A stretch of DNA of 64,000 bases. Origin: Sphingobacterium sp. FBM7-1 (GTDB taxonomy: Bacteria; Bacteroidota; Bacteroidia; Sphingobacteriales; Sphingobacteriaceae). Each line of letters begins with the position of its first letter. Positions within the stretch are counted from its first letter, which is position 1. The stretch lies in the NCBI RefSeq assembly GCF_020687765.1, contig NZ_JAJEWJ010000008.1:124001-188000 (forward strand), read 5' to 3'. The notes under the pieces were generated by a model. That model was given only the letters and a program-made list of their open reading frames with translations, was not told the origin of the DNA and did no database searches. A program made the translations under genes and the position numbers. Below are positions 52,140-60,976 of this stretch, piece by piece.

Positions 52140-53355
52140 AACGTAAATTACTTTTAAGTATAATCCTAAATGTTGTTCCTTTTTCTAGTTCAGATTCTTT
52201 AACAAAGATTTGGCCTTGATGATAATCGACCATGCGTTTTGTCAAACTGAGTCCTAACCCCCAGCCACGTTTACGTGTTGTAAAACCAGGTTGGAAAATC
52301 GCATCGAAATTTGACTTTGGAATGCCTTTTCCTGTATCGCTAATGTCTATAAAAATTTCCTCTTTTGCAATGTTGTCGATGATGTTAATGGTTATTTTGC
52401 CTTCAGATTCGATCGCGTTGACGGCGTTTTTTAACAAATTTTCAATAATCCAATCGAATAAGGGAATATTTAACTTTGCTTCCACAATTTTATCTCCAGT
52501 GATTTCGAACGTGATTTTTTCGCTGGTTCTTACTTTAAAATATTGAACAAAATCTTGGACAACTGGGTAGACAACGTGGCTGCTTAAGGAAGGAATAGAG
52601 CCTATTTTTGAAAAGCGATCGGCTACCACTTCTAGGCGCTTTACATCTCTTTCCATTTCGTTTAAGGCACTGTCATCTTCAGCATGGAATTTAATGCGGA
52701 CTAACTCTAGCCATCCCATCAAAGAGGAAATGGGGGTGCCGAGTTGATGGGCTGCTTCTTTTGCCATCCCTACCCAAACTAAATTTTGTTCAGACTTTTT
52801 TATAGAATTAAAAACGGTGTACGCGATGATAAGAAAGATAGCTATCAGAGAGAGTTGGAGATAAGGGAATATGCGTAATTGACGCAGTGCCAGAGAATCT
52901 AAGTAAAATACAGACCAGGTTTCTCCTGTATCTAAAGGAAGTGCAATGGGAGCACGATTACGCTTCATCTTGGCCAACTGTTTTTCAAAGTATATGGGGT
53001 CGTATTCTAGATTACTACCGGCTGAATCTTGCTCTTGAATATTAGTTTTATGAGGGTCAAGACCCCGCCAAAAAATGATGTTACCATCGCTATCAGTGAT
53101 GATGGCAGGGATAGCCAGACTATCGCGTACAGCGTACACATAGCTGATGAATTGATCATCCACGTCAGGCATGGTCATAATGCTACGCGTACTCATCGCC
53201 CAAACTTCCGCTTTGGCACGCTCCGAGCGAGAAAGACTTTTTACCAGATAATTGGTGTAAAAAAGCGATGCAGCAGCGATGAATGCTGCGAATAGGAAAA
53301 GGAAGAATTTCCAACGCTGTTTGTTATTGTACTGATAAAGTTTGTTCTGATCCAT
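52120..53355 (-). CDS. Sensor histidine kinase
   Basis: A 411-aa membrane kinase with two helices (about 17-37 and 170-190) flanking a periplasmic sensor of about 130 residues that I cannot classify. The phospho-acceptor H-box is KEAAHQLGTPISS (His near 203). The ATPase domain has an N-box-like NLLKNAVNAIE, DTGKGIP and GWGLGLSLTKR. The ATG at 53355 gives a standard start; the upstream TTG would overlap gltX control sequence. It is divergent from gltX and overlaps a DinB-family gene. No response regulator is adjacent, so its partner is elsewhere. Confidence 0.92.
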   Translation of the reverse strand: MDQNKLYQYNNKQRWKFFLFLFAAFIAAASLFYTNYLVKSLSRSERAKAEVWAMSTRSIMTMPDVDDQFISYVYAVRDSLAIPAIITDSDGNIIFWRGLDPHKTNIQEQDSAGSNLEYDPIYFEKQLAKMKRNRAPIALPLDTGETWSVFYLDSLALRQLRIFPYLQLSLIAIFLIIAYTVFNSIKKSEQNLVWVGMAKEAAHQLGTPISSLMGWLELVRIKFHAEDDSALNEMERDVKRLEVVADRFSKIGSIPSLSSHVVYPVVQDFVQYFKVRTSEKITFEITGDKIVEAKLNIPLFDWIIENLLKNAVNAIESEGKITINIIDNIAKEEIFIDISDTGKGIPKSNFDAIFQPGFTTRKRGWGLGLSLTKRMVDYHQGQIFVKESELEKGTTFRIILKSNLRYEPTQV

Positions 53356-53383
53356 ATATAATACTGTGCAAAATAGGGATTTT

Positions 53384-53410
53384 TTGCCATTCCTAAAATG
53401 TGTAATTTTG
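53384..53410 (+). promoter_or_regulatory. Promoter of gltX
   Basis: TTG (53384-53386), 16 nt, then TAATTTTG (53403-53410), a perfect -7 box ending 5 nt before the ATG at 53416. This argues against the in-frame ATG at 53398, which lies upstream of the box. Confidence 0.6.
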
Positions 53411-53415
53411 TCGAT

Positions 53416-54939
53416 ATGAGTTCGCAACGAAAAGTTAGAGTGCGCTTTGCGCCAAGCCCGACGGGCGGTTTACATTTGGGTGGTGTACGCACCGCATTGT
53501 TCAATTATCTGTATGCTCGGCATCATGGAGGGGAATTTATTTTAAGAATTGAAGATACAGACCAGACGCGATTTGTGCCGGGGGCTGAAGAATATATTAA
53601 TGAATGTTTGAATTGGTGTGGGTTGACGCCTGATGAAAGTCCTAATAACCCCGGTGGGTTTGGACCTTATCGGCAGAGTGAAAGAAAGACTTCATATCGT
53701 CAGTATGCGGAACAATTGGTAAATGATGGCTTTGCGTATTATGCGTTTGATACGGCAGAAGAGTTGGAAGAACATCGTAAGGAAGAACCTAACTTCCGAT
53801 ATTCGCACGAAAATCGACTGAAACTACGTAATTCACTAAGTTTAGCGAAGGAGGATACGAAGAAACTATTAGCTGATGGGCATCCACATACCATTCGTAT
53901 CAAAATGCCGGCGGATGATACGGTTGCTTTTGATGATATGATCCGCGGTCGTGTTGCCTTTGAGACGGGTCTTGTAGACGATAAGGTATTGTTAAAAGCT
54001 GACGGTATGCCAACTTATCATTTGGCGGTGGTCGTAGATGATATGGCTATGGAGATTTCGCATGTTTTTCGGGGAGAGGAGTGGTTACCTTCGGCGCCCG
54101 TGCATATTTTACTCTGGGAGCGCTTGGGCTGGAAGGAGAAGATGCCGCAGTGGGCGCATTTGCCGTTAATTTTGAAACCGGATGGAAATGGTAAGCTTAG
54201 TAAACGGGATGGAGACCGCTTAGGCTTTCCGGTATATGCAATGAATTGGACGGATGCTAAAACAGGCGTGGAGACAAAGGGTTTTCGAGAAATGGGGTTC
54301 TTGTCTGAGGCATTCATCAATATGTTGGCGGTTTTGGGTTGGAATGACGGTACGGAGCAAGAAATTTTTAATATCGAAGAGCTTGTCTCGAAATTTTCGG
54401 TCGATCGGATAGGAAAAGCAGGAGCGAAATTTGATTTTGAGAAAGCGAAGTGGTTTAATCATGAATGGATTAAGAAAACAGACAACTCGGAGATTTTACC
54501 ACAAATAGAGGAGATATTAAATCAGCAGGGAGTCTCATCGCAGTCGTTGGATTATGTTTCCGGCGTATTAGCCCTGGTTAAGGAGCGGATGATTTTTATC
54601 AAAGATTTTTGGGAGCAGGCTTCTTTTTTCTTTACTGTGCCGGAAAGCTACGACGTGGAGGCCGTTAAGCCAAAGTGGAATGAAAATAAAACCACATTCT
54701 TTAAAAATATAGCATCCGAATTTAGGACGATGGAGGAGTGGATAGCATCTGATCTAGAGCTTTTTTTTAAAGGAAAGATTGCGGAATCAGGCATGAAGAT
54801 CGGTGAGTTGATGATGCCGTTTCGGATAATGTTGGTGGGTGGTAAATTCGGTCCGGATGTATTCGAGATTGCGGAAGTTTTAGGTAAAGATGAGGTATGT
54901 GTGCGAATCGAAAGTGCTTTGCCGTATTTCACGCAGTGA
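53416..54939 (+). CDS. gltX: Glutamyl-tRNA synthetase
   Basis: Class I aminoacyl-tRNA synthetase of 507 aa that charges tRNA-Glu. The class I signatures are FAPSPTGGLHLGG (residues 11-23, the HIGH motif as HLGG) and KLSKRDG near residue 260 (KMSKS-type loop). The Rossmann core also shows LRIEDTDQTRF. A C-terminal anticodon-binding domain of about 150 residues completes the usual length. The ATG at 53416 is chosen because the -7 promoter box lies between it and the earlier in-frame ATG. Divergent from the kinase gene and closed by a very strong terminator. Confidence 0.97.
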   Translation: MSSQRKVRVRFAPSPTGGLHLGGVRTALFNYLYARHHGGEFILRIEDTDQTRFVPGAEEYINECLNWCGLTPDESPNNPGGFGPYRQSERKTSYRQYAEQLVNDGFAYYAFDTAEELEEHRKEEPNFRYSHENRLKLRNSLSLAKEDTKKLLADGHPHTIRIKMPADDTVAFDDMIRGRVAFETGLVDDKVLLKADGMPTYHLAVVVDDMAMEISHVFRGEEWLPSAPVHILLWERLGWKEKMPQWAHLPLILKPDGNGKLSKRDGDRLGFPVYAMNWTDAKTGVETKGFREMGFLSEAFINMLAVLGWNDGTEQEIFNIEELVSKFSVDRIGKAGAKFDFEKAKWFNHEWIKKTDNSEILPQIEEILNQQGVSSQSLDYVSGVLALVKERMIFIKDFWEQASFFFTVPESYDVEAVKPKWNENKTTFFKNIASEFRTMEEWIASDLELFFKGKIAESGMKIGELMMPFRIMLVGGKFGPDVFEIAEVLGKDEVCVRIESALPYFTQ

Positions 54940-54949
54940 TTGAGAAATT

Positions 54950-54994
54950 AAGCACATAAAAAAAGGGAGCAGGGCTCCCTTTTTTTATGTGCTT
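54950..54994. terminator. Bidirectional terminator with 21-bp perfect stem
   Basis: Arms 54950-54970 and 54974-54994 are exact reverse complements around a 3-nt loop (AGG), with A7 and T7 tracts inside the stem. It separates convergent gltX and the Kelch gene and should end both transcripts. Confidence 0.9.
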
Positions 54995-55005
54995 GTTAAG
55001 GAAGT

Positions 55006-56031
55006 TTAACGAACAGGGATAAATTCGAACGTACTATCAAAGTATCTGCTTCCATTTAAACCTGTGGTAATGTAGCCTTTTCCGTTTAGCGAGAATCCAA
55101 CAGATTTTTCCCGAGGATCTGAGGACAGTGCTTCGTGTTTATCTGTCCAAGAGTCTGTTGCAGGGTCATATTTCCAAACGGTACTGGTAACCGTACTCGC
55201 ATTTCTTCCGCTTATTACGTAGCCATAATTGCCGATAGAAAAGGCGCTGGCTGCATATTTTCTAGCATCGTAAGTATAGTTGTCATCACTACGATTTAAA
55301 TCGTTTAATGGTTCCCATTCGCTGCCATCAAAAGAATAGAAGTCTTCCGGTAAAGCATTTGTGCCACCGTCTTGGCCACCCCCTACATAAGCTTTATCAC
55401 CAATGACAAAAGCAAAGGCATAGGCTTTCTTATATTTAAAAGGAGATGAAATAGGTGTCCAAGTGTCGTTGGATGGATTGTATCTGTAGAAATTACTATA
55501 GTCAGTCGATCCTTGTTTTGCACGGCCTAAGCCCACATATGCATAGTTTCCAAGTGTAAAGGCTACCGCACCATAACGTGCGTCACCAGGGAAAGGGGCT
55601 ATTTCTTCCCATTCGTTGGTTGCTGGATCATAGCTGTAGAAATCGTTGAAATCTTCACTAACGCCGTTAACGAGGCTGTGTCCTGTACCTACGTAGCCTT
55701 TGCCTCCTATAAAGAAACCTACCGCTTCATGACGGGGCTGACCTGGAAATTCCTTAATTGGCGCCCAAGTCGCACCATCAAATTTAAAAGCATCTGTGAC
55801 GAATCCTGCTGAAGTATATCCACCTACAACATACGCGGCTGCACCCGATCCACTTGATGTAAAAGATGCGGCCCCGCTACGACGCTGACCGTCAAATACA
55901 ACCGACCTTCTCCATTCTGTAGGGCCGGTATCACCGCTCTCACTCTCATTATCATCTTTCTTACACGAATTAAACGAGGCGAAAGCAATAGCGCAGGCAA
56001 AGAATAACAATAGCCAATTTTTCTTATTCAT
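55006..56031 (-). CDS. Kelch-repeat lipoprotein
   Basis: A 341-aa exported protein with a lipoprotein-like signal (Cys in FASFNSCKKD near residue 23). About six Kelch units follow, each with a Gly-Gly or Gly-hydrophobic strand and a later Trp: AAAYVVGGYTSAG, GKGYVGTGHSL, NYAYVGLGRAK, DKAYVGGGQDG, NYGYVISGRNA and GKGYITTGLNG. This builds a six-bladed propeller. No galactose-oxidase catalytic residues are evident. It starts 3 bp after the DUF4270 gene, so the two form an operon. Confidence 0.88.
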   Translation of the reverse strand: MNKKNWLLLFFACAIAFASFNSCKKDDNESESGDTGPTEWRRSVVFDGQRRSGAASFTSSGSGAAAYVVGGYTSAGFVTDAFKFDGATWAPIKEFPGQPRHEAVGFFIGGKGYVGTGHSLVNGVSEDFNDFYSYDPATNEWEEIAPFPGDARYGAVAFTLGNYAYVGLGRAKQGSTDYSNFYRYNPSNDTWTPISSPFKYKKAYAFAFVIGDKAYVGGGQDGGTNALPEDFYSFDGSEWEPLNDLNRSDDNYTYDARKYAASAFSIGNYGYVISGRNASTVTSTVWKYDPATDSWTDKHEALSSDPREKSVGFSLNGKGYITTGLNGSRYFDSTFEFIPVR

Positions 56032-56034
56032 AAA

Positions 56035-57408
56035 TTATCTAAATTTTGTGTACAATATATTCAATTTTATTTTTGGTTTTGCGTTTTCCGACGCAATGAC
56101 TGCGGTGTTTAGTGAGCTAAATAAACTCGGGCTTGTGGCACTTAAATAGAAAGAACTGTCATCATAAATAGTTGATGATTTCATTTGTTGTAAAAATAGC
56201 ATCAGATTAAAGGTGTAAGTAGCATTTTGGCCCATTTCTTTTCCTGCTATGAAGGGAACTTGTTGCAACTGCCCTTGTTGTCCATACGGACTCTGTAAGT
56301 ATGACGTCGGAACTCCGTCTTGATCGGCTATGAAAAGCATCAAGTCGTTCGGTACGGGATAGATATCGCCTGCTATTGAAGATGTTTCGATGACCAATTC
56401 TGCTTTATTGATTGCGATATTTTCATTCTGTAAGAACTCTTTTAACGACGGGAAGGCGATTTTCGCTACAGTACCACTACCTGCTTGGACAAAAGTAAGT
56501 CCACCCGTTACTGAACTTGAAAGCGGGGTTGTTTCTGTCAACGTTTCAAAGGGTGTATCCGTTCTATCCGTAATAATATTATTGTATTGATAGGTCGGTT
56601 CGACTATGCTAAGCGTTTTGTAGTTAGCAAGACGATGTCCGTCTGTTCCAATATAGCTATAATTTATTCGAACCTCTAATGTGTCTTGGAAAGCGATAAT
56701 AGCTGTATTATTTTCGTCGGGTACGAGCGCTAGTCCTTTAAAATATTCCTTGAAATTATCATTTGAAGACATTTGGAGATCGCCCGCTTTGATCTTGTTA
56801 AAGAAATCTTGTCCGATTTGATCTGCTAACCTAATATTCAAGCTATCGATTGCGTGCAAATGCGGCCGAAAAATAACGGACCCAATAGGTGCAGAGTCGT
56901 AACTAAATGTCTGATTGGAAAAAAGTGTTGCACCGGTAATATACACGGGTAGAGCTTGATTTGGAAAACGAGGTGTCGCGGTTTTGGTCGCCAAAGCCTG
57001 TGTTAATTCGTGAACGTTTATTTTTTGAAGTTCCGTTGTGTCTCCCACGGAATACGCATCATGAGAAGGACGTATTACTAGGCTTAAGGAATCGAAAGTA
57101 GCAGCTTCTGGAATATCATTGATTAAACTGGAAAATCCAACACGAAAATAAGCTGTCGATTGGATGGCTCCACCCGGAGGGATAACGGCTTTCCCCACAA
57201 GTAGAGTGCCTGTACTAGCTGTTGGAATGTCGGTAAGCTGGACCGTGGAAGTCTGGACAGTGAATGAGTCAACTAAAGTGACACCTACGTTGCTTGTTGC
57301 AGAATTATCGAGCATGACACTCATATCTTTGTCGCAAGCCGCTCCAATGATTAATGTGAAAAAAGATATGGCAAAAAAGTTAATACTTCTTCTTATAAAT
57401 GGATTCAT
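56035..57408 (-). CDS. DUF4270 domain lipoprotein
   Basis: A 457-aa lipoprotein (signal MNPFIRRSINFFAISFF ending in GAAC) made almost wholly of a DUF4270 domain, a large beta-rich family widespread in Bacteroidota with no known function. Features seen are VGVTLVDSFTVQTSTVQL near residue 42, GSVIFRPHLHAIDSLNIRL in the middle, and INKAELVIETSS toward the C-terminus. A perfect -7 box 17 nt upstream marks it as first in a two-gene operon with the Kelch lipoprotein. Both are likely on the cell surface or in the periplasm. Confidence 0.88.
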   Translation of the reverse strand: MNPFIRRSINFFAISFFTLIIGAACDKDMSVMLDNSATSNVGVTLVDSFTVQTSTVQLTDIPTASTGTLLVGKAVIPPGGAIQSTAYFRVGFSSLINDIPEAATFDSLSLVIRPSHDAYSVGDTTELQKINVHELTQALATKTATPRFPNQALPVYITGATLFSNQTFSYDSAPIGSVIFRPHLHAIDSLNIRLADQIGQDFFNKIKAGDLQMSSNDNFKEYFKGLALVPDENNTAIIAFQDTLEVRINYSYIGTDGHRLANYKTLSIVEPTYQYNNIITDRTDTPFETLTETTPLSSSVTGGLTFVQAGSGTVAKIAFPSLKEFLQNENIAINKAELVIETSSIAGDIYPVPNDLMLFIADQDGVPTSYLQSPYGQQGQLQQVPFIAGKEMGQNATYTFNLMLFLQQMKSSTIYDDSSFYLSATSPSLFSSLNTAVIASENAKPKIKLNILYTKFR

Positions 57409-57425
57409 ATTTGTTATTTGACCAG

Positions 57426-57433
57426 CAAAAGTA
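57426..57433 (-). promoter_or_regulatory. -7 promoter box of the DUF4270-Kelch operon
   Basis: TACTTTTG on the reverse strand, a perfect TAnnTTTG match 17 nt before the ATG. A GGACTG/CAGTCC inverted repeat (57442-57447 with 57475-57480) flanks the -33 region. Confidence 0.5.
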
Positions 57434-57633
57434 ATGAAATAGGACTGTTAATCAGTGTTATATTTTGTTAAAATCAGTCCGTTTTATTGCTGCCGTGCAA
57501 AGCTACTAATATTATTGTGGTATGGAGAACGTTCGGGGAACTAATTACGGTTGTTATTTCGCCCCGTTAACAGAAATCAATTTAAGTTGACATTTAGAGG
57601 GTTTTCAGAAAGATTAGTCGCGCTGAAAAATAG

Positions 57634-57641
57634 TATCTTTG
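57634..57641 (+). promoter_or_regulatory. -7 promoter box of the TetR gene
   Basis: TATCTTTG, a perfect TAnnTTTG match, 21 nt before the ATG at 57663. It overlaps the in-frame TTG at 57639, which is therefore not the start. Confidence 0.5.
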
Positions 57642-57662
57642 TTGAAAATAGTATTGTTTTAC

Positions 57663-58202
57663 ATGAAAGAGACGACATTGAGCCGTAAAGAGAAGATAAT
57701 GAAAGTAGCGCTTTCTTTATTTGCAGAGAAGGGCTATGTGGATACGTCGACGAAGGAAATTGCTTTAGAAGCAGGGGTGTCTGAAGCGCTTATCTTTAAA
57801 CATTTTGGCAATAAAGACTCCTTATTGGCTCATATTATTAAGTCGGGGTATAGAAGGGTCCTCTCCCATCACAGGGGAATGATGACTTACAAGAATCCTA
57901 AAGAGTTTTTGAAAAATATGATCTTTCTTCCGAACAAGTTGGTTTCCGATGAACCTCTTTTTTGGAAATTGCAAGAGCGATTATCTCATAATGATTTTTC
58001 GAAGCAACAACACGATCAGTTTATGAAACCTGTGCAGCCGGTTTTAGTTAAAGCTTTTTCTGAATTAGGATACGACAATCCCGAACTGGAAACGCAATGT
58101 TTATTGTTAATTATTGACATGCTTTGGAAAAAAGAAGCCAATGGAGATGTGGATAATGGGGTAGAACTCGCACAGTTGCTGGAAAAAAAGTATAAACTGT
58201 AA
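57663..58202 (+). CDS. TetR/AcrR family transcriptional regulator
   Basis: A 179-aa repressor-like protein with an N-terminal TetR HTH: KIMKVALSLFAEKGYV, then TSTKEIALEAGVSEALIFKHF (split by family helices, residues about 12-50). The C-terminal ligand domain is divergent. Neighbours are a divergent DUF4270-Kelch operon and a GH3 gene 94 bp downstream; either could be a target. The GGACTG/CAGTCC inverted repeat in the divergent gap is a candidate operator. Confidence 0.9.
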   Translation: MKETTLSRKEKIMKVALSLFAEKGYVDTSTKEIALEAGVSEALIFKHFGNKDSLLAHIIKSGYRRVLSHHRGMMTYKNPKEFLKNMIFLPNKLVSDEPLFWKLQERLSHNDFSKQQHDQFMKPVQPVLVKAFSELGYDNPELETQCLLLIIDMLWKKEANGDVDNGVELAQLLEKKYKL

Positions 58203-58296
58203 TAAAACGTTGTACGTACGTGGATTATCGCACATTTGATGATTTGGAAAAAACAGTTTTTTTTGCGTAATTCGGAAGGAGCAAACTAGCAAGGAT

Positions 58297-60003
58297 ATGG
58301 TAAAACAATTCGCATCCCTAGTTTTTTTTTGTGTGGTTTTTGTATGCGGAGTATACGGACAAAAAAAAGCTGATTTCGTCCAATTTATAAATAGCCGTCA
58401 TGCATGGGTGGATTCCATTTTTCAGCAACTGACACCTAAAGAGCGTATTGCCCAGCTTTTTTTAGTCCGTGCGCATACGAATCTAGGTCAGCGCTACATA
58501 GATTCTGTGGCTCAGGTGATACAAAAAGAACAATTGGGTGGCTTGGTAGTTTTCCAAGGAGGACCGCTACGACATGCGCAGATGTTTAATGCCTATCAAC
58601 GATTGACGAAAGTCCCTTTGTTAGTGACGTTTGATGGTGAGTGGGGCTTAGGAATGCGACTCGTGGATTCTACGATTTCCTATCCTTATCAAATGACGTT
58701 AGGTGCTATACAGAATGAAATGCTTATTTATGAAATGGGACGCCAGGTAGCTCGCGATTTCCAACGCATGGGCATGCATTTTAATTTTGCGCCGGTAGTC
58801 GATATCAACAATAATCCTAAAAATCCTGTTATCAATTTTCGCTCGTTTGGGGATAACAAATATAATGTTACCCGGAAGGCGAAAGCGTATATGAAGGGCA
58901 TGGTCGAAGGAGGGATTATTGCTTCTTTAAAACATTTTCCGGGGCATGGGGACACGGACATCGATTCGCATTACGATTTGCCACAACTGAAGTTTTCCAA
59001 AAATCGGTTAGACTGTCTGGAAATTTTTCCTTTTCGTGAACTTATCCGGGAGGGCGCGCCGGCAGTAATGGTAGCGCATATGAATATTCCGGCGTTGGAT
59101 GCAAAGCCCAATATTCCTTCATCGATTTCCAGAAAGGTAGTAACAGATCTTCTCCGAAAAGACTTAGGCTTTAGCGGACTGACAGTTACAGATGCGATGG
59201 ATATGAAAGGAGTTACAAAGTTTTTCCCCAATGGAGAGGCTGATGTGATGGCGATCGAGGCGGGACACGATTTATTAGAAATCTCGGAAAACAGCTCTCG
59301 TGCGATTGGTTTGGTGGAGGCAGCCGTAAAAAGCGGTCGTATAAAACAGGTAGAACTGGATCAGCGGGTAAAGCGGGTGCTTGCGGCAAAATACTGGTTA
59401 GGGTTAAATAATTATCGGCCTGTGAAGCTGACGAACTTGGTGAATGATTTAAATGTGCCGGCAGCAAAATCATTGGTGCAACGGTTGGCAGATGCTGCTG
59501 TTACGGTGCTTAAATCAGATAAACGTATTCAGACGTTTAACAAAAGAATAGAGACGGCGATAGTTTGTATAGGGGTGAATGAACCGCAGGATTTTGAAAA
59601 AGGGCTGTTTGTACAGGTATCTCATAAAAAGGAATTTTTTATAACGGGAAGGGAGACGGAGGAAGAGTTGAAAGATTTGTTAAAAGAAATCCGTCAGAGT
59701 CCTCAGATCGTCTTAGTCATACATGACAGTCGGGTGCGCCCGGCGAGCGAAGTTAAAATAAACGCACAGGTGCGTGAATTCATCGGCCGGTTAGCGGGCA
59801 AAAGAACGATCACGGTAATGTTCACTAACCCTTATGTGCTGGATAATCTACCTATCGAGCGAAGTAATAGTATTATTATGGCTTATCAAAATGATCATTT
59901 TATGCAAAAAGCTGCTTTGAAAGTTCTTCTAGGGCAAATTAAAGCAGCAGGTAAATTGCCCGTAACCGTTAACAAGCGGTTTGTATACGGTGATGGGGAG
60001 TAG
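58297..60003 (+). CDS. Secreted GH3, NagZ-type beta-N-acetylglucosaminidase
   Basis: A 568-aa exported GH3 enzyme (signal near MVKQFASLVFFCVVFVCGV). The diagnostic NagZ loop KHFPGHGDTDIDSH (about 210-224) carries the Asp-His acid/base pair. The nucleophile Asp is in TVTDAMDMKG near 299. A C-terminal domain of about 200 residues extends beyond the minimal NagZ length. The reaction expected is removal of terminal GlcNAc from peptidoglycan fragments. A good Shine-Dalgarno (GGAAGGAG) lies about 13-20 nt upstream. Functionally it pairs with the NamZ-MurQ cluster at 8.7-12.3 kb. Confidence 0.9.
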   Translation: MVKQFASLVFFCVVFVCGVYGQKKADFVQFINSRHAWVDSIFQQLTPKERIAQLFLVRAHTNLGQRYIDSVAQVIQKEQLGGLVVFQGGPLRHAQMFNAYQRLTKVPLLVTFDGEWGLGMRLVDSTISYPYQMTLGAIQNEMLIYEMGRQVARDFQRMGMHFNFAPVVDINNNPKNPVINFRSFGDNKYNVTRKAKAYMKGMVEGGIIASLKHFPGHGDTDIDSHYDLPQLKFSKNRLDCLEIFPFRELIREGAPAVMVAHMNIPALDAKPNIPSSISRKVVTDLLRKDLGFSGLTVTDAMDMKGVTKFFPNGEADVMAIEAGHDLLEISENSSRAIGLVEAAVKSGRIKQVELDQRVKRVLAAKYWLGLNNYRPVKLTNLVNDLNVPAAKSLVQRLADAAVTVLKSDKRIQTFNKRIETAIVCIGVNEPQDFEKGLFVQVSHKKEFFITGRETEEELKDLLKEIRQSPQIVLVIHDSRVRPASEVKINAQVREFIGRLAGKRTITVMFTNPYVLDNLPIERSNSIIMAYQNDHFMQKAALKVLLGQIKAAGKLPVTVNKRFVYGDGE

Positions 60004-60040
60004 GTATTCTCCATCACATATGTATATCAGCGGAAAGTGT

Positions 60041-60069
60041 TTGGATCTTAGTCGAAGTGCTTATATTTG
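60041..60069 (+). promoter_or_regulatory. Promoter of the MBL-fold hydrolase gene
   Basis: TTG (60041-60043), 18 nt, then TATATTTG (60062-60069), a perfect box ending 6 nt before the ATG at 60076. The transcript would be leaderless or nearly so. Confidence 0.65.
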
Positions 60070-60075
60070 CCTGCT

Positions 60076-60912
60076 ATGAAATATTGTGCTTTAGCCTCGG
60101 GGAGTAATGGTAATTGTTATTACCTCGCGAATGGAGAAGATGCTGTTTTGATCGATGTGGGTATTAATGCTAAGCAAGTGGAGTTACGGATGACAAACCT
60201 AGGTATTGTTCCGTCAACGATTAAAGCAATATTTATAACGCATGAACATACTGACCATATCCGAGGGTTAGCTGTTTTTTGCAAACGTTATCAAGTCCCC
60301 GTATATATGACGGCTGGTTCCTATCATGGTTCGCGTTTGCAATTACCAGAATATTTATTACATATTATCAATTCAGATCAAATGGTGAAAATTGGCGCCT
60401 TGATGATTTGTGGTGTTCCCAAATATCATGACGCAGAAGATCCATGTAGCTTTGTTGTTTCAAATGGAGAGGTGAATGTGGCTGTGCTGACTGATATTGG
60501 GCGCGTTTGTGATAACGTGAAACGTGTAGTTAGTGAGGCTGATGTTCTTTTACTGGAAGCCAATTATGACGAAGAATTGTTGAATAGCGGCAGCTATCCC
60601 TACTTTTTAAAAAATAGGATACAGGACGGGTGGGGACACCTTGCTAATCATACGGCATTACAGACAGTTTTAACTTATCGTAAGCGTCGTCTGCGACATT
60701 TAATTTTAGGGCATCTTTCAGGACAAAATAATAGTGTAGAGTTAGTTTATCAAACTTTTGCTCCTCATTTTGGTGGAACTAAATTGTCTATTGCTACGCG
60801 CTTCCAAGAGACTGAACTGTTTGATAGCGGTGGTTTGCTGCCAATATTGGCGGAGAAACCGTCATTGCAACAGGTTTCTTTACAGACTTCCTTAGTTTTT
60901 CCCTCTATGTAA
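60076..60912 (+). CDS. MBL-fold metallo-hydrolase, YycJ/WalJ-like
   Basis: A 278-aa cytoplasmic metallo-beta-lactamase-fold protein. The metal motif THEHTDHIRG lies at residues 54-63; further ligands are His in PKYHDAEDP, Asp in VLTDIGRV, and His in LILGHLSGQNN. It resembles the YycJ/WalJ group, whose members are implicated in DNA repair or cell-division coordination in Firmicutes; the function in Bacteroidota is unproven. An in-frame TTG three codons upstream sits inside the -7 box, so the ATG is the start. Confidence 0.9.
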   Translation: MKYCALASGSNGNCYYLANGEDAVLIDVGINAKQVELRMTNLGIVPSTIKAIFITHEHTDHIRGLAVFCKRYQVPVYMTAGSYHGSRLQLPEYLLHIINSDQMVKIGALMICGVPKYHDAEDPCSFVVSNGEVNVAVLTDIGRVCDNVKRVVSEADVLLLEANYDEELLNSGSYPYFLKNRIQDGWGHLANHTALQTVLTYRKRRLRHLILGHLSGQNNSVELVYQTFAPHFGGTKLSIATRFQETELFDSGGLLPILAEKPSLQQVSLQTSLVFPSM

Positions 60913-60943
60913 ATGGAATGGGACTAATAGGGAGTTAAATAAA

Positions 60944-60976
60944 AAAGGTTTTCAAACGGGGAGAATGAAAACCTTT
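60944..60976. other. Hairpin with GGGG loop
   Basis: AAAGGTTTTCA (60944-60954) pairs with TGAAAACCTTT (60966-60976) around AACGGGGAGAA; then CTAACC, ATTATA and AACCTAAATTATGATGA. No T tract follows, so it is a weak terminator at best. Its design mirrors the hairpin at 51422. Confidence 0.65.

Noticed and set aside
58297..60003. The missing PUL beta-glucosidase
   Set aside because: It is GH3, but the KHFPGHG...DSH loop is specific to NagZ-type hexosaminidases and it lies 9 kb from the PUL.
60944..60976. Rho-independent terminator for the MBL gene
   Set aside because: The stem is good but no T run follows; it is kept as an unexplained hairpin.
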